Source: Shewanella phaeophyticola (GTDB taxonomy: Bacteria > Pseudomonadota > Gammaproteobacteria > Enterobacterales > Shewanellaceae). From it: DNA of 64,000 bases. Below are positions 36,204 through 47,908 of this stretch, piece by piece (within the stretch, counting starts at the first letter, position 1; every line of letters begins with the position of its first letter). Below the pieces are notes generated by a model. That model was not told the DNA's origin, ran no database searches, and saw only the letters and a program-made list of their open reading frames with translations. The stretch is from positions 744,001 to 808,000 of the forward strand of contig NZ_JAODOQ010000001.1 in NCBI RefSeq assembly GCF_025398315.1. Reading direction: 5' to 3'. The translations under genes were made by a program, and so were the position numbers.

Positions 36204-36833
36204 TTGAAATTTCACTATTTAGTATTACTGTTTATTACATTGATCAGTGGCTGTTCATCGGTGCCGGGTGTCAAACTGACAAAACAAAATTTTGAACAAT
36301 TACAAACCGTAAAACTTGAAGCAAGCCCGAACGGCAATACCATGCTAACGGCCATCAGCACGGTTGAAATTCAATGGACAGGTGTCAGTTATTATCACTC
36401 TGCGACAGGCAGTGACGGTCTAGGTGTCAGAGAGCTTGCGTTACAGTTTATGCAAGAACACGATATAAGCCTCAATGAGATTGTGCAGAAGCAATTTGTT
36501 GAAAAAGTAACAGCTGACAAGCTTAATATTAAGTTTGATAGCGATTCTGAAAATAAGTTAGTGATCACGCTTAATGTTGTGGTTTTAGGCATGGTACATG
36601 GTTTTTCAGATGAGTTTAATTCTCGCTTTAATATTGCAGCCCAGCTATTTGATCGCTCAGGTAACATCATGTGGTCTTATAATGCGATCCCCATTTCTCC
36701 AATCGCCCCTGGGTATTCTATAAAATTAAAGGAGCTTTTTTCATCTAAAGATTCGATGCTTAACTTCTTTAGTGCGGCATCCGAGCCTATTGTGCAAAAG
36801 TTGTATGATGATTTTAAGAAAGAGTTAGACTAG
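36204..36833 (+). CDS. Predicted lipoprotein, function unknown
   Basis: 209 residues. A lipoprotein signal peptide (MKFHYLVLLFITLISGC) has a lipobox ISGC with Cys17 and Ser-Ser following, so outer-membrane sorting is likely. The body is soluble, with a beta-rich C-terminal half (LVITLNVVVLGMVHGF, FDRSGNIMWSY). I chose TTG at 36204, 7-8 nt after GGGAG; a GTG at 36198 directly abuts that site and is less likely. No family recognised. The 42-bp repeat array immediately upstream may influence its expression. Confidence 0.72.
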   Translation: MKFHYLVLLFITLISGCSSVPGVKLTKQNFEQLQTVKLEASPNGNTMLTAISTVEIQWTGVSYYHSATGSDGLGVRELALQFMQEHDISLNEIVQKQFVEKVTADKLNIKFDSDSENKLVITLNVVVLGMVHGFSDEFNSRFNIAAQLFDRSGNIMWSYNAIPISPIAPGYSIKLKELFSSKDSMLNFFSAASEPIVQKLYDDFKKELD

Positions 36834-37853
36834 CCTCAGTAAACCCTCGCTCGGTTGGCGGGGGAAGAGGGCGTAGATATTGTCTGCATCACCAGACTTA
36901 TGATGAATATATTCAATGGTTAACCGCAGTAGACACTGTATCAAAGGCACTGTCTCAATGACGCTGAAAGGACGGTTTAAGTCTCATGGGATTATGTTTT
37001 TGGATTTAGCTTCAATAAAATCAATTGGATGCCTTTGTGACTTAGCAAAATACCTCGTACATTAATTAGATTCAAAATCAATATCTTACGATAGCGGTTT
37101 TCTTTCATTCTTTACTTGGATCTATCACAACCCCTGCCTTAACAACTCATCCATTTTTTCGTTTACCACCATGACGCTGCCCGTTTTATCCTGTAATTTA
37201 TTGTAAATCACCGAGCGATTCACTTGTCCTCGCTCAAATAACCTTATAATCAGTGTGCTTGTGCACATTTTGCTAAAGCGTGCCGCCCAAGATGTAATGA
37301 CCTTACTTGGTTCTATTTTCGGTGTTACCTATTCTCCATCAATCAGAAATGGCAGAGCTCAAACATTTGAAACGGATTGGCTGTCGTCTCCTAGTATAGT
37401 GAGTTACTGTTGAGTGCTTTTTGAGCGATGCAAACGCAATGTTTAAAAATCCATTTAAAAACATAAACATTTATACTAAGGTTAAATGAATTTCGTGTTT
37501 GATTGTCCTGAAAAGTAAAGCGACTGAACTAAAAGGATTTATTTTAGTTTGTTACTTTTGACTTTATCGGGCGTGTCGAACTTTGTTTATTTTTGATGTT
37601 GAAAGATAAATATGGCTTTAGGCAAAGCGGATAATTGCGGACACAGTTGCCCACGTCGAGATTATCTAACGCGGCTTAGCACCATGTTATCCTCAAAAAG
37701 CTATGTTCCAGTCATCGCAGGCTAAACGGCATTTATTTGCGATTGTTTGACAGGAAAATAGCCGACGGCATTATTCATCAACAAAGATAACCACGCCCTC
37801 ATGTGATCAGATAACGCAAATAAGATGTGGAACACATTTTTGGAAATAGTTAG
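36834..37853. other. 1-kb region without an intact gene, with one minus-strand coding remnant
   Basis: The only coding-like segment is on the minus strand at 37125-37328: 66 codons without a start, reading TPKIEPSKVITSWAARFSKM, then STLIIRLFERGQVNRSVIYN and MVVNEKMDELLRQGL before TGA. It looks like a C-terminal fragment of a lost gene, perhaps of a mobile element, but I cannot name the family. The rest shows nothing. Confidence 0.4.
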
Positions 37854-40327
37854 ATGAAAATTAAGAATAAAGTCAATGTCATTTTACTGGTTGACGATGA
37901 GCCAGCTAACATCAGGTTACTCAATAACGCGGTCTCTGGTTTAGGTAAAACCTATTTTGCAAGTAATGGAGAAGATGCCATCAAGATGGCTCATCAGGTT
38001 AAGCCTGATCTGATCTTACTTGATATCCAAATGCCCGGTATGAATGGCTACGACGTCTGTGATGCCATCATCAAGGATAGTGCTTTAAGCGATACTGCGA
38101 TCATCTTCGTTACCGCTCATGGAGATACTGAACATGAGCTAAAGGCCACTTAAATACGGTGGTGTCGACTTTCTGCAAAAACCACTCAATCCATTGGTTA
38201 TAGAGGCGCGGGCAAAAACCCACCTTGAACTCAAAAATAAGCAACATCAGCTTAATCTTACACGTGGCACATTAGACAATATTATCCATCATCTACCTGT
38301 GTTTGTCGCATATTGGGATGAAGAATTAGATAATATCTTTTGTAATGATGTTGACGGTAAATGGTTTGGGATCACCGCTAAAGATATGCTGGATAAAGGA
38401 CTTACTGATGTGATCCATCAACATGAAGCCCTCGATAGTGCAGCGACCAGCGTATTGTTAGCGGCACTTGACCAGGTGATGTTAGGGAAAACCATGGGGT
38501 TTGATCTTACATTTAATGCGTCTAGCAGCGACGTGGTGTTTGCTTCGGTTTCTTTAGTGCCAACCCTAGTTGAAGGAAAGTTTAATGGGTTTGTCATGCT
38601 TCTTAATGACATTACTCCAATGAAAGTATTACAGCATGATTTACACCTGGATAAAGAGTTACTGAAAGTGACGCTCAACTCCATTGGTGATGCGGTGATC
38701 ACCACTGATGCAAATGGCATTGTTAATTTTATGAACCCGATAGCGTCATCATTAACAGGGTGGCGTGTTGAGGATGCGGTTGATAAACCAATTGAAGATA
38801 TTATGCCATTAACTGATTCCAGCGGCCATTTTTCAATCATTAATCCAATTTATATCGCCATCAAAGAATGCCGAATTGTCGGCATGGCTTTTAATACTTT
38901 ATTGCATACACGACAACAGAAAAAACTGGAAGTAGAAGACTCTGCCGCCCCAATATTAGATGAACACGGCCAAATAAAGGGCGCCATTATTGTGTTTCAC
39001 GACGTGAGTGAAACAAGAGCCATGGCGTTGAAAATGTCGCATTTAGCCAACCATGACTCGTTGACCAATTTACCGAACCGAATGTTACTGCAAGACCGTG
39101 CAGAACGCGCTATCAACATGGCCGATCGAAACAATGAAAAAGTGGCTATGCTGATGATAGACATTGATAACTTTAAAAGTGTTAATGACTCTGTTGGCCA
39201 TAAAAAGGGCGATTTACTCCTTAAAAAAATTGCTAACCGTTTGCTTGAGAACTCAAGAAATGTGGACACGGTGAGTCGTCAGGGCGGTGATGAGTTTATC
39301 ATTCTACAGCCAGACATTACTAAACTGGATCAAGTGGCGAGTTATGCACAACGTATATTGGCTTTGTTTGAAGCACCATTTTATGTGGATGACAATCGCT
39401 TTGCACTCTCTTGTAGTATTGGCTTGTCTGTTTATCCTGATGACGCCATGAGTATCGATATGTTGCAAAAGCACTCTGATTTAGCCATGTACCGCGCTAA
39501 AGAGTTAGGTCGTGCCCATTGGCGTTTTTATGCAGATGAAATTGGAACCAGTGTGTTAGCAAGGCACAAGCTTGAACAATACTTACGTCATGCTGTGCAA
39601 GATGGGCTATTTGAAGTCTATTACCAAGCTAAAGTCGATAGTAGAAACAATCAACTTGTTGGTATGGAGGCATTGTTAAGATTACCCTCAGCTGAGGGTG
39701 GTTTTATTTCGCCAGCTGAATTTATTCCATTAGCAGAAGAGTGTGGCCAAATTGTGCCCATAGGCAATTTTGTCATGCGAAAAGCGTGTGAAGATGCTAT
39801 TAGCTGGCAGAAAATGTAGCCTTAAACGCCGAGTAAGCATTAATATTTCACCTAAACAATTTGCTCAAGATGATTTCTTTGACACGGTAAATAAACTCGT
39901 TAAAGAGTTATCAATCGATACCGGTTTAATTGAGTTTGAAATAACCGAAGGCGTGCTGGCTAAAGATGTTGAGCGCACGCGAGATGTGCTTGACGCATTA
40001 CAGCAGCTTGGAATAAAAATCTCAATTGATGATTTTGGTACGGGTTACTCAAGTTTGCTGTATTTAAAACGTTTTCCAATCGATATTCTTAAAATTGATA
40101 AAAGCTTTGTTGATGACATGCTCAATGATGAAAGTGATGAGGCCATTGTCGACACCATTATCGGCCTGGCAAACTCGTTAAAAATGCAGTTAGTGGCAGA
40201 GGGGGTTGAAACCCTCGAGCAAGTCAATGCACTGTCTGCTAAAGGGTGTTTTGTGATGCAGGGCTACTATTATTGTAAGCCTATGCCGTATCAACAAATG
40301 TGTGATTATTTACAAGAGAACACTTAA
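37854..40327 (+). pseudogene. Response regulator with PAS, GGDEF and EAL domains, two frameshifts
   Basis: A c-di-GMP enzyme of about 820 residues. The receiver has LLVDDEPANIRLL, LILLDIQMPGMNGYD (phospho-Asp) and VTAHGD, continuing after a break near 38150 as LKYGGVDFLQKPLNP. Two PAS-like segments follow (about 38240-38630 and 38650-39010). The GGDEF domain has SLTNLPNRMLLQDR and QGGDEFIIL; the EAL domain has GMEALLRL, then after a break near 39815 LKRRVSINISPKQFA, DDFGTGYSSLLYLKRFP and EGVETLEQ. All catalytic signatures for both synthesis and hydrolysis are present. Each break fits one extra base. A kinase partner may be the hybrid kinase that follows. Confidence 0.85.
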
Positions 40328-40399
40328 ATTATGAGTGTTTGATGATAACTTGATATGGGCTGGTGTCAGCATGAGCCACGCTTTAGGAGCATAGATTTT

Positions 40400-43300
40400 T
40401 GAATGTGAAAAAGTCATTATTGACAGTCACCCCCCTCAAATGCGTATTTTTTTGATTATTTGGTTGATTGGCTGTGCATTAATGGCAGGGGCTTATGCTA
40501 TCGCCGACAGTTACTATAAAAATACATTAACTGAGCGAACCGAAATCCATATTCAACAAGCCGTTGAGCTAGTCAAAACCCGTTTCAAAAAATACGAGTA
40601 TGGTTTATTAAGCACCCGAAGTGCCATTCAAACCACTGAAAATCATGATATTACTCGCGAACATTTTGAGCGTTATATTGCATCGCTTAATGTGGCTAAA
40701 TATTATACGGGCGCCAGAGGGTTTGGCTTTATCAGGCGGGTTTCGGTAGAACAAGAGGAAGATTTTGTCGTTGCTGCTCGTAATGACGGTGCTCCAGGTT
40801 TTAAAGTGCATACACTCTCGCCGCACAATAAAGACCGTTTTATTGTTCAATATATTTATCCACAACTCAGTAATGATGAATCAATCGGTTTAGATATTGC
40901 TTCAGAAAGTAATCGAAGAGCTGCTGCTATATCCGCCTCTATTAGCGGTGAGGCCACACTCAGTGCACCTATTACGCTCGTTCAAGAAGAAGGTAAAGAG
41001 CGACGAGGTTTTTTAATCCTTTTACCTATTTACAGCACCCCTTTATTGGATAATCTAGTTGAAAAAAGGTTGCAATCGACTATTGGCTGGCCTTTGCTCC
41101 ACTTGTCGTCGATGATGTATTGTTTGACCTTGCCCCAGCGTTTTCTGACATTGACCTTGCCATTGCTGATAAAGCTGAAAACATTCCTTTTTTTGAATCT
41201 TTCCATGGCCAAAATAAAATTGATAACGATTCTGAATCAGTCATTTATCGTGAAATTGAGTTTATGAGCCGGAGCTGGGTTATTTACGCCAAAGCAGCCA
41301 ATAATGCAGAAAAAGGATTGTTGTCTTATTCGCCGGTTTGGTTTCTGTTTTTATTTGTGCTGATGACCAGTTTGTCTTATTTCATTTCAGTGATATTGGC
41401 AACCAAATACTCACAAAAACCTTCGACAGTCGATCAACAGACCAACGTTTCCCCTAGTAGTTTTTTTTCAAGTCGAGGCTTTATCAATGCATCAAAAGGC
41501 TACTTTTTCATTATGCTGAGCATTCTGGCCTTTAGTGGTTATCTATATGTAGAGCAAGAGTTTAATTCTGTCTCATCTGTGTTGGTTGACCATGCACAGT
41601 ACAGTAAAGAGCTGATCGACAATCATGAGCAAAATTACAAAGAAGGTTTAACCTTTATAAAGTCGACACCCATTATTAAGGCTGTTATGAATGCAGGGCA
41701 GACATCATCATCATTGCCATTTGAATTAAGCCGTTGGAAAGAAGTCTTGGCTGATATTTTTAAAGCATATATGCAATCTCAAGCAGAAATGTCCCAGATC
41801 CGACTCATTAGTGCTGAGGGACAAGGTAAAGAGCTCGTTCGTGTAGAAAGAAAAGGCGGAGAAGTTCTTATTACTTCTGAAGATGACTTGCAAAATAAAG
41901 GAAACCGGGACTATTTTGTTAATACAGTGAATTTACATAACGGGGAGATATATACATCAAGTATCGAGCCAAACATTGAAAATGGGGAAATGGAGCTCCC
42001 CATTAGGTTAACTCGACGTTATTCAACGCCTCTTTTTTACCCTAACGGGGCTATTTTTGCCATTTTAGTCATTAATGTAGAAGCTCAACCATTATTGCAA
42101 GAGATTAATCGTTTATCTAAAAATGGTGAAATAATCTACATTACCAATGAACAACAAAAGTTTATACTCGCCAATTTACCATCGATGGTGGATGATTCTT
42201 TTTCTGAACAAGGTTATTTGTGGGGCGATGCTTTTAAACGAACGACAAATCTTTTCAGCGCATTAAACAATAGCCTCACTACCTGGGAAGGGAACAAAGG
42301 TTCGCTGTTAAGTGCTGAAACACTGGTTACCCCTAACCCCGGTGATGTCACTGGAAAATTAACAGTAAGAGCCACATTTTCTGCGGCTAAAGTTTACCAA
42401 AATGCATTGCTTTTGCTGTTGAAGCAGATGCTGATTTTTCTCGCCTTTTCAATTTTAGCCTTAATGTTGTTCTATTACTCTTGGGCAAATAATACCCGTA
42501 TGATGATTGCTTCTCAGGTTAGAAAAGAGCTTGAGGCCAAAAACAAAAAGACAATATGTTTGAAAGTTTGACCGAGTTATCGCCTGAGGCCATGGTCATT
42601 ATTGATAGCTCTGGAGTGATAGTGCTAATTAACTCCCAGGCGGAAAAGTTGTTTGGTTACAGTCGTGAGCAGTTGGTCGGACAAAAAATTAATATGCTTG
42701 TGCCTGTGTCGGTTGCTGGCAAACATGACAGTTATGTGGATGGTTACGTTAATAAGCCCCGTACACGCCCCATGGGAATGGCTGATGATCTCTTTAGCCG
42801 CCATGCTGATGGATCTGAGTTTCCTGTTGAGGTGAGCTTAAGCCCCATTCAATTAGATGACAAAATGCTTATTGCGTCTTCTATTCGCAATATTTCGGAA
42901 CGTAAAAAAATTGAAAAAACCTTAAAAAGTGCTATTGATAAAGCCAAAAGTGCCAGCCAGGCAAAAACCGCATTTTTAGCGAACATGAGCCACGAGATCC
43001 GCACACCACTTAATGCGGTGATTGGATTAACTCATCTGCTTAAAGGGAAGGAGTTAACCTCTGAACAGTTGAAGTTGGTGAGTAACATTCAATTGGCAGG
43101 GCGCTCATTGCTCGGAATTGTCAATGACATTTTAGATTTAAGCAAAATCGAAGCTAATGAAATGCCTGTAGTGCTTGAGCCTTGTAATCTGCAGCAATTA
43201 CTCGATGAAATTTATAGTGTTTTTTCTAATCAGGCTAATCAAAAGCGCATCACATTAGGCTTGCATGTAGATCCTGATGTGACTCCCATTGTGCTTACAG

Positions 43301-45193
43301 ACAAAAAACTGTTGCAACAGGTAATCACTAACTTGTTGAGTAACGCAATCAAATTTACCAATGAAGGTGGAGTAACGTTAACCGTCACTCGTGAAGCGTC
43401 AGACACAGCATTACCTGAGCAGCAGTTAGTGCGTTTTACCATTGAAGACACTGGTATTGGTATTTCTGAAAAGCAGCAGAAAAAGATATTCCAGCCCTTT
43501 AACCAGGCTGACGATGGTATTAATCGGCGCTTTGATGGCACCGGGCTTGGCTTGTCGATTGTCACTAACTTAAGTGAATTATTAGGTGGTAAAGTCGGTG
43601 TGGCGAGTGAGATGGGCAAAGGTAGTCGATTTTGGTTAGACGTGCCTTTCACCTTGCTTGATAACGATGACGGTTTTAGTACTGACTCCATTGTAGAAGC
43701 TATCCATATTTGGGTGCTCGGTGATGCTGATCAGAAAGACTGCGTGTTGAAAAAAATTGGCACGTCATTAGGGTGGCGTGTCTTTTGTGGTTCAAACCTT
43801 GAGCAGTTTAAGCAGGAGCTTGAGCAACGTTTAACCAGTCAAAAGTCATTACCTGATGTGGTTGTTATTGACTGGAAACGATATCAGTTAGACAGCCTAC
43901 CGATCATTGAAGACATATTTAATCTTCCACTATGGCCAAATATCCCTGTCATTGCAGTGTGTTCTGCTGAGCAACAAAGGGATGTAGCCCAGTATGATGG
44001 CGGACGCATTAACGGGATTCTGCTTTATCCAGTTCAACCTGCTGAGCTTTTTAGCTTGGTGAATAAAGTTCTTATTGATCACACAGGTGATACGGCTCGG
44101 GTGCTTGAGTCTACTAAAATGGAAGCGATTAAAGCTAAGTGGTTACCTGGCGTGAGGATTTTAGTTGTTGATGATAACCAAATGAACCTCGATGTGGTTG
44201 AACAAATACTCATCAACAATGGTGCAGTAGTGACAACGGCATGCAGTGGTACTAAAGCCATTGATGCATTAAAAGATGCTATGAACAGTTTTGACGTGGT
44301 GCTGATGGATGTGCAAATGCCTGAGATAGATGGCCTAGAAACCACGACATTTATACGCCAACAATTGCATATTAAAAAGCTTCCTATCATAGCCCTAACG
44401 GCCGGCACCTTAATAGATGAAAAGAATAGGGCGCTAAGTATTGGCATGAACGATTTTTTGAGTAAACCCATTGAGCCCGGACAGTTGATCTTGTGCCTTC
44501 GTAAACAGGTTGAACGCTATCGAGAAAGGGCTGTGATGATTGAGCACATTGATGCTAGCAATAGCGTAACAAGCGTGCCAAATTGTACTCGAAATCACCG
44601 GCATATCGAATAGCGTTGATTTATTTCAAGGGAATGTGAAGTTATTCGAATTTGCTTTACGACGTTTGTTTGAAGAACACCGAGATTTGGAACACGTCAA
44701 CCCTGACGCATTCTCCTTTGAACAACGTGAGAAACGACTTGCTTTAGCCGCTGAAATACATAAGTTACGCGGAAGTTCGGGAATGGTGGGTGCAAAGGAA
44801 TTGTACAACTTGACTTCACAAGCTGAAATTAGTTTACGCAAAGGTGAGCATGATGAACAAGCTCAATTATTGAGAAATATTATTCGCGTTTTAAAAGAAT
44901 TACGACGCAATAGTCAGCAATTTTTAGAGCTGCAATCGCAAGTGAGATCGCAAACAAACGAAAGCGTTGAGCCTCTTGCTGATAAGATGACTCAATCTGA
45001 GGTTGAAAAGCTGATTTTGGCTTTAGAAACTAATGATCTTTCTGCGAGTGAAACCGTCGAAAATAACGCGGCAAGTATAATGGCATTGATGGGCCAAGAG
45101 GCATTTTCAACATTTAATGAGCAAGTGCAAATGCTTAATTATCCCAAAGCGCTTGAAATACTAGAAAAAAGCATAATGACAGACAAGCAGTAA
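40400..45193 (+). pseudogene. CHASE-domain hybrid histidine kinase (PAS-HisKA-REC-Hpt), several frameshifts
   Basis: About 1,600 residues. A probable TTG start at 40400 (MNVKKSLLTVTPLKCVF; AGGAG about 10 nt before) is joined to FLIIWLIGCALMAG by one extra T in T7 at 40446-40452. A CHASE domain follows (GARGFGFIRR, IGLDIASESNRR). The frame breaks near 41090 (one more G gives TIGWAFAPLVVDD), then comes a second membrane pair and a dCache-like domain (41500-42400). A break near 42550 (one more A) leads to PAS, HisKA ([19 protein letters not shown]), HATPase (NLLSNAIKF, GTGLGLSIV), a receiver (LVVDDNQMNLDVV, LMDVQMPEIDG) and, after a break near 44590, Hpt with IHKLRGSSGMVG. It is a complete phosphorelay protein. 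A paralog lies at 62737. Ligand unknown. Confidence 0.85.
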
Positions 45194-45341
45194 ACGGCCG
45201 TGTGGACTCTTTGTTGGCAATTGATGTGCAGCATACGTATACGCTTACTTACTGATGCATGGTGCATTTTCCTTTATTGTTACACCGTTATTAACGCTAA
45301 ATTTGGTTGTAAGCCTTATTCGTTTTGGGCAATACCCTCGG

Positions 45342-45731
45342 CTATGAAGATTTAAGTGTGTGTAAAATACTGCAATCTTTTATCTGATGGTTTTGACAGC
45401 AAGAGGCTAGCGCGGCGAGTGATTGTTCTAGTAGTGCCAGTTCCCGCTGAGTTTGTTGGATACGCGCGAGTTGCTGGGCAATGATGTTGTCTACTAAGGC
45501 ACATGAAGATTTAGGATCTTGCTGGGTATCCACAAGGCGCTTGATGTCATCTAATGCAATATTCAACTCTCGACAACGTCTAATAAAAATCAGCGTTTCA
45601 ATGTCTTTTTGTTGATAAAACCGATAACCATTATCGCTGCGATTAGGGGCAGATAATAATCCAATTTGCTCATAATAACGGATGGTTTTTACCGATACTT
45701 TGGCAATCGATGCCAATTCACTTATTTTCAA
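45342..45731 (-). CDS. MerR-family metal-responsive regulator (CadR/PbrR/ZntR-like)
   Basis: 130 residues from a TTG at 45731 (MKISELASIAKVSVKTIRYY), chosen because GGAAGG lies 6 nt upstream and because an earlier start would put the operator inside the gene. The winged helix has RYYEQIGLLSAPNRSDNGYR. The metal site is suggested by SSCALVDNII, with the Cys at the start of the dimer helix, and by LASCCQNHQIKDCSIL at the C-terminus, as in Cd/Pb/Zn sensors. It is divergent from a His-rich TonB receptor whose promoter has the 19-bp spacer these regulators act on. Which metal it senses cannot be fixed from sequence. Confidence 0.87.
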   Translation of the reverse strand: MKISELASIAKVSVKTIRYYEQIGLLSAPNRSDNGYRFYQQKDIETLIFIRRCRELNIALDDIKRLVDTQQDPKSSCALVDNIIAQQLARIQQTQRELALLEQSLAALASCCQNHQIKDCSILHTLKSS

Positions 45732-45732
45732 C

Positions 45733-45763
45733 TTGACCTTCCAGTCGCTGTAACCTTTAAGCT
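45733..45763 (+). promoter_or_regulatory. MerR-type promoter of the TonB receptor gene
   Basis: -35 TTGACC (45733-45738) and -10 TAAGCT (45758-45763) are separated by 19 nt. The long spacer is the hallmark of MerR-activated promoters. An imperfect dyad, TTCCAG-TCG-CTGTAA, is centred in the spacer near 45746. The merR ribosome-binding site overlaps it. Confidence 0.7.
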
Positions 45764-45807
45764 CAATCATATCATTTTTAGATCATGTGTTGTTATAAGG
45801 AAGTTGT

Positions 45808-47865
45808 ATGTTTAGCTATTGTGCTACGGCATCGTTGGTTTTGTCGCTAAGTGTTATGGGGTTGAGTTATGCAAGTGATGAGGGGCATTCGGTTAATACG
45901 TCTGAGCAACACGTTTCTGACTCTCATGATGAGCCTCATGCAGATGTTGAGCATCATGAGGAAGGGCATGATGACGAACATGAACACGAAGAATCAATGG
46001 AAACCATTGTGATACAAGCTACACGCTCAGGGCGAATTGCCGGTGAACAGCCCATCCGAGTCGAGGTGATTAACCGCGAAGAAATTGAAGAAAAAGCGGC
46101 AATGAGACCGGGTAATATTTCGATGCTGGTGGCCGAAACCGGTGGGGTGAGATTACAAACCACATCGCCAGCACTGGGCAGTGCCAATATTCGCTTACAA
46201 GGTCTTTATGGCCGCTATACTCAATTACTGGCTGATGGTTTACCGCTTTATGGTAATCAGGCGGCATCGATTGGTTTGTTACAAGTACCGCCAACCGATT
46301 TAAGCCGTGTTGAAATTATTAAAGGCTCGGCATCATCGCTTTATGGTGGCTCAGCATTGGGTGGGGTGATTAACCTTGTTTCGCGTCGTCCTGGTGATGA
46401 GCTCAGTGGTGAAGTGTTGGTTAATGCCACTACCCGTAATGGTCAGGATGTGACGACTTATATTGAGTCTCCACTAGGTGAGAACTTAAAAGGGTCGGTG
46501 ACAGCTGGGGCGCATTATCAAGACGAGCAAGATATTGACGACGATGGCTGGATAGATCTGGCAGGGTATGAGCGCTATACCGTGCGTCCTCGATTATTTT
46601 GGGAAGGCGAAGCTGGGCAAACGTTGTATGTGACCAGTGGCTTTATGACAGAAGATCGCACTGGTGGAACTCTCGGTGATAATACGGTTGCTGATGGCAC
46701 AACGTTTGAGCAATCACAGGACTCAGAAAGGCTTGATGGCGGTTTGGTATTTACCATGCCATTATTAGACACCTTAACCATGACCACGCGCGGCTCGGCG
46801 ATGGTACAAGATCATGTCCATGTTTATGGTACCGATATTGAAGAAGATACACACGAGAGTTATTTATTTGAAAATAGCATTGCAGGTTACACCGACAATA
46901 GTGACTGGGTTGTCGGTTTAGCGTATCAATCTGAAGTCTTTGCCTCAGACACCTTCTCTGAGTTTGATTATTCTTACGACGTCCCCGGCGCGTTTGCCCA
47001 GCTTGATTATGAATTAACCGATCAAATTACCACCTCTTACAGTGTCCGTATTGATGAACACAGCGAATACGGTACCCAATTTAGTCCAAGAGTGTCAGTA
47101 CTTTATCGCCCAAATGATTTAACCATAAGAGGCTCTTATGGTGAAGGCTATTTTGCCCCAACTCCGTTTGTTGAAGAGATTGAAGCGGCTGGCTTATCTC
47201 GTTTAGCGCCAATTGAAGACTTAAAAGAAGAGCGCGCTAAAACAGCGTCGCTTGATTTTACTTATCGTTTTGATGATGTAGAAACCAGTTTGACCTTGTT
47301 TGGCTCCAATGTGGATAACGTCACCACACTAGAGTCTTTTTCTACCAACAACAACGGCAGCCTCGATGCGGTGAGATTGGTGAATGCATCTGGCGAAAGC
47401 CAAATTCGCGGCTCTGAAGTGTTGCTGCGTTATTATTTAGGTGACGTTAAACTCACGGCAAGCTATTTGTACTTAGATGCAACCGAGGAGTCACCTGAAG
47501 GGACGGGGCGACGAGATATAGCCTTAACGCCAGAACACTCTGGTGGTTTTGTCGCGATGTGGGAGCAGCATGGCAACTTTAGAGCCGGCTTTGAGGCTTA
47601 TTACACTGGCACGCAGCGCGTGAATGATAATCCTTATATTGAAGAAACCAACCCCTATTGGCATTTAGGCTTAATGGGTGAAATTACCGTGGGCAGCGTC
47701 AGTTGGTTTATTAATTTAGAAAACCTACTCGATGTGAAGCAAACCGACGAGCACCCAATGTTATTGCCTAGCCGCGCGCCTAGCGGCCAATGGACCACTG
47801 ATATTTGGTCGCGTAACGATGGATTTATTGCAAACGCCGGCGTTAGAATTAAATTTGGTCACTAG
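45808..47865 (+). CDS. TonB-dependent outer-membrane receptor with His-rich N-terminus
   Basis: 685 residues. A signal peptide (to about residue 22) is followed by a mature N-terminus packed with His, Asp and Glu (nine His between residues 27 and 60), a likely metal-binding tail. Then comes a TonB-box-like METIVIQATR, the plug (SMLVAETGGVRLQTTSPALG, RVEIIKGSASSLYGGSALGG) and a 22-strand barrel ending in the C-terminal Phe-Gly-His. The His-rich tail and the divergent MerR-type sensor suggest uptake or handling of a divalent metal or metallophore. The frame is intact over 2 kb. Confidence 0.92.
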   Translation: MFSYCATASLVLSLSVMGLSYASDEGHSVNTSEQHVSDSHDEPHADVEHHEEGHDDEHEHEESMETIVIQATRSGRIAGEQPIRVEVINREEIEEKAAMRPGNISMLVAETGGVRLQTTSPALGSANIRLQGLYGRYTQLLADGLPLYGNQAASIGLLQVPPTDLSRVEIIKGSASSLYGGSALGGVINLVSRRPGDELSGEVLVNATTRNGQDVTTYIESPLGENLKGSVTAGAHYQDEQDIDDDGWIDLAGYERYTVRPRLFWEGEAGQTLYVTSGFMTEDRTGGTLGDNTVADGTTFEQSQDSERLDGGLVFTMPLLDTLTMTTRGSAMVQDHVHVYGTDIEEDTHESYLFENSIAGYTDNSDWVVGLAYQSEVFASDTFSEFDYSYDVPGAFAQLDYELTDQITTSYSVRIDEHSEYGTQFSPRVSVLYRPNDLTIRGSYGEGYFAPTPFVEEIEAAGLSRLAPIEDLKEERAKTASLDFTYRFDDVETSLTLFGSNVDNVTTLESFSTNNNGSLDAVRLVNASGESQIRGSEVLLRYYLGDVKLTASYLYLDATEESPEGTGRRDIALTPEHSGGFVAMWEQHGNFRAGFEAYYTGTQRVNDNPYIEETNPYWHLGLMGEITVGSVSWFINLENLLDVKQTDEHPMLLPSRAPSGQWTTDIWSRNDGFIANAGVRIKFGH

Positions 47866-47908
47866 GGTTTTATACCTATTGCTTGAGACAAAATACTTGT
47901 ATTACCAA

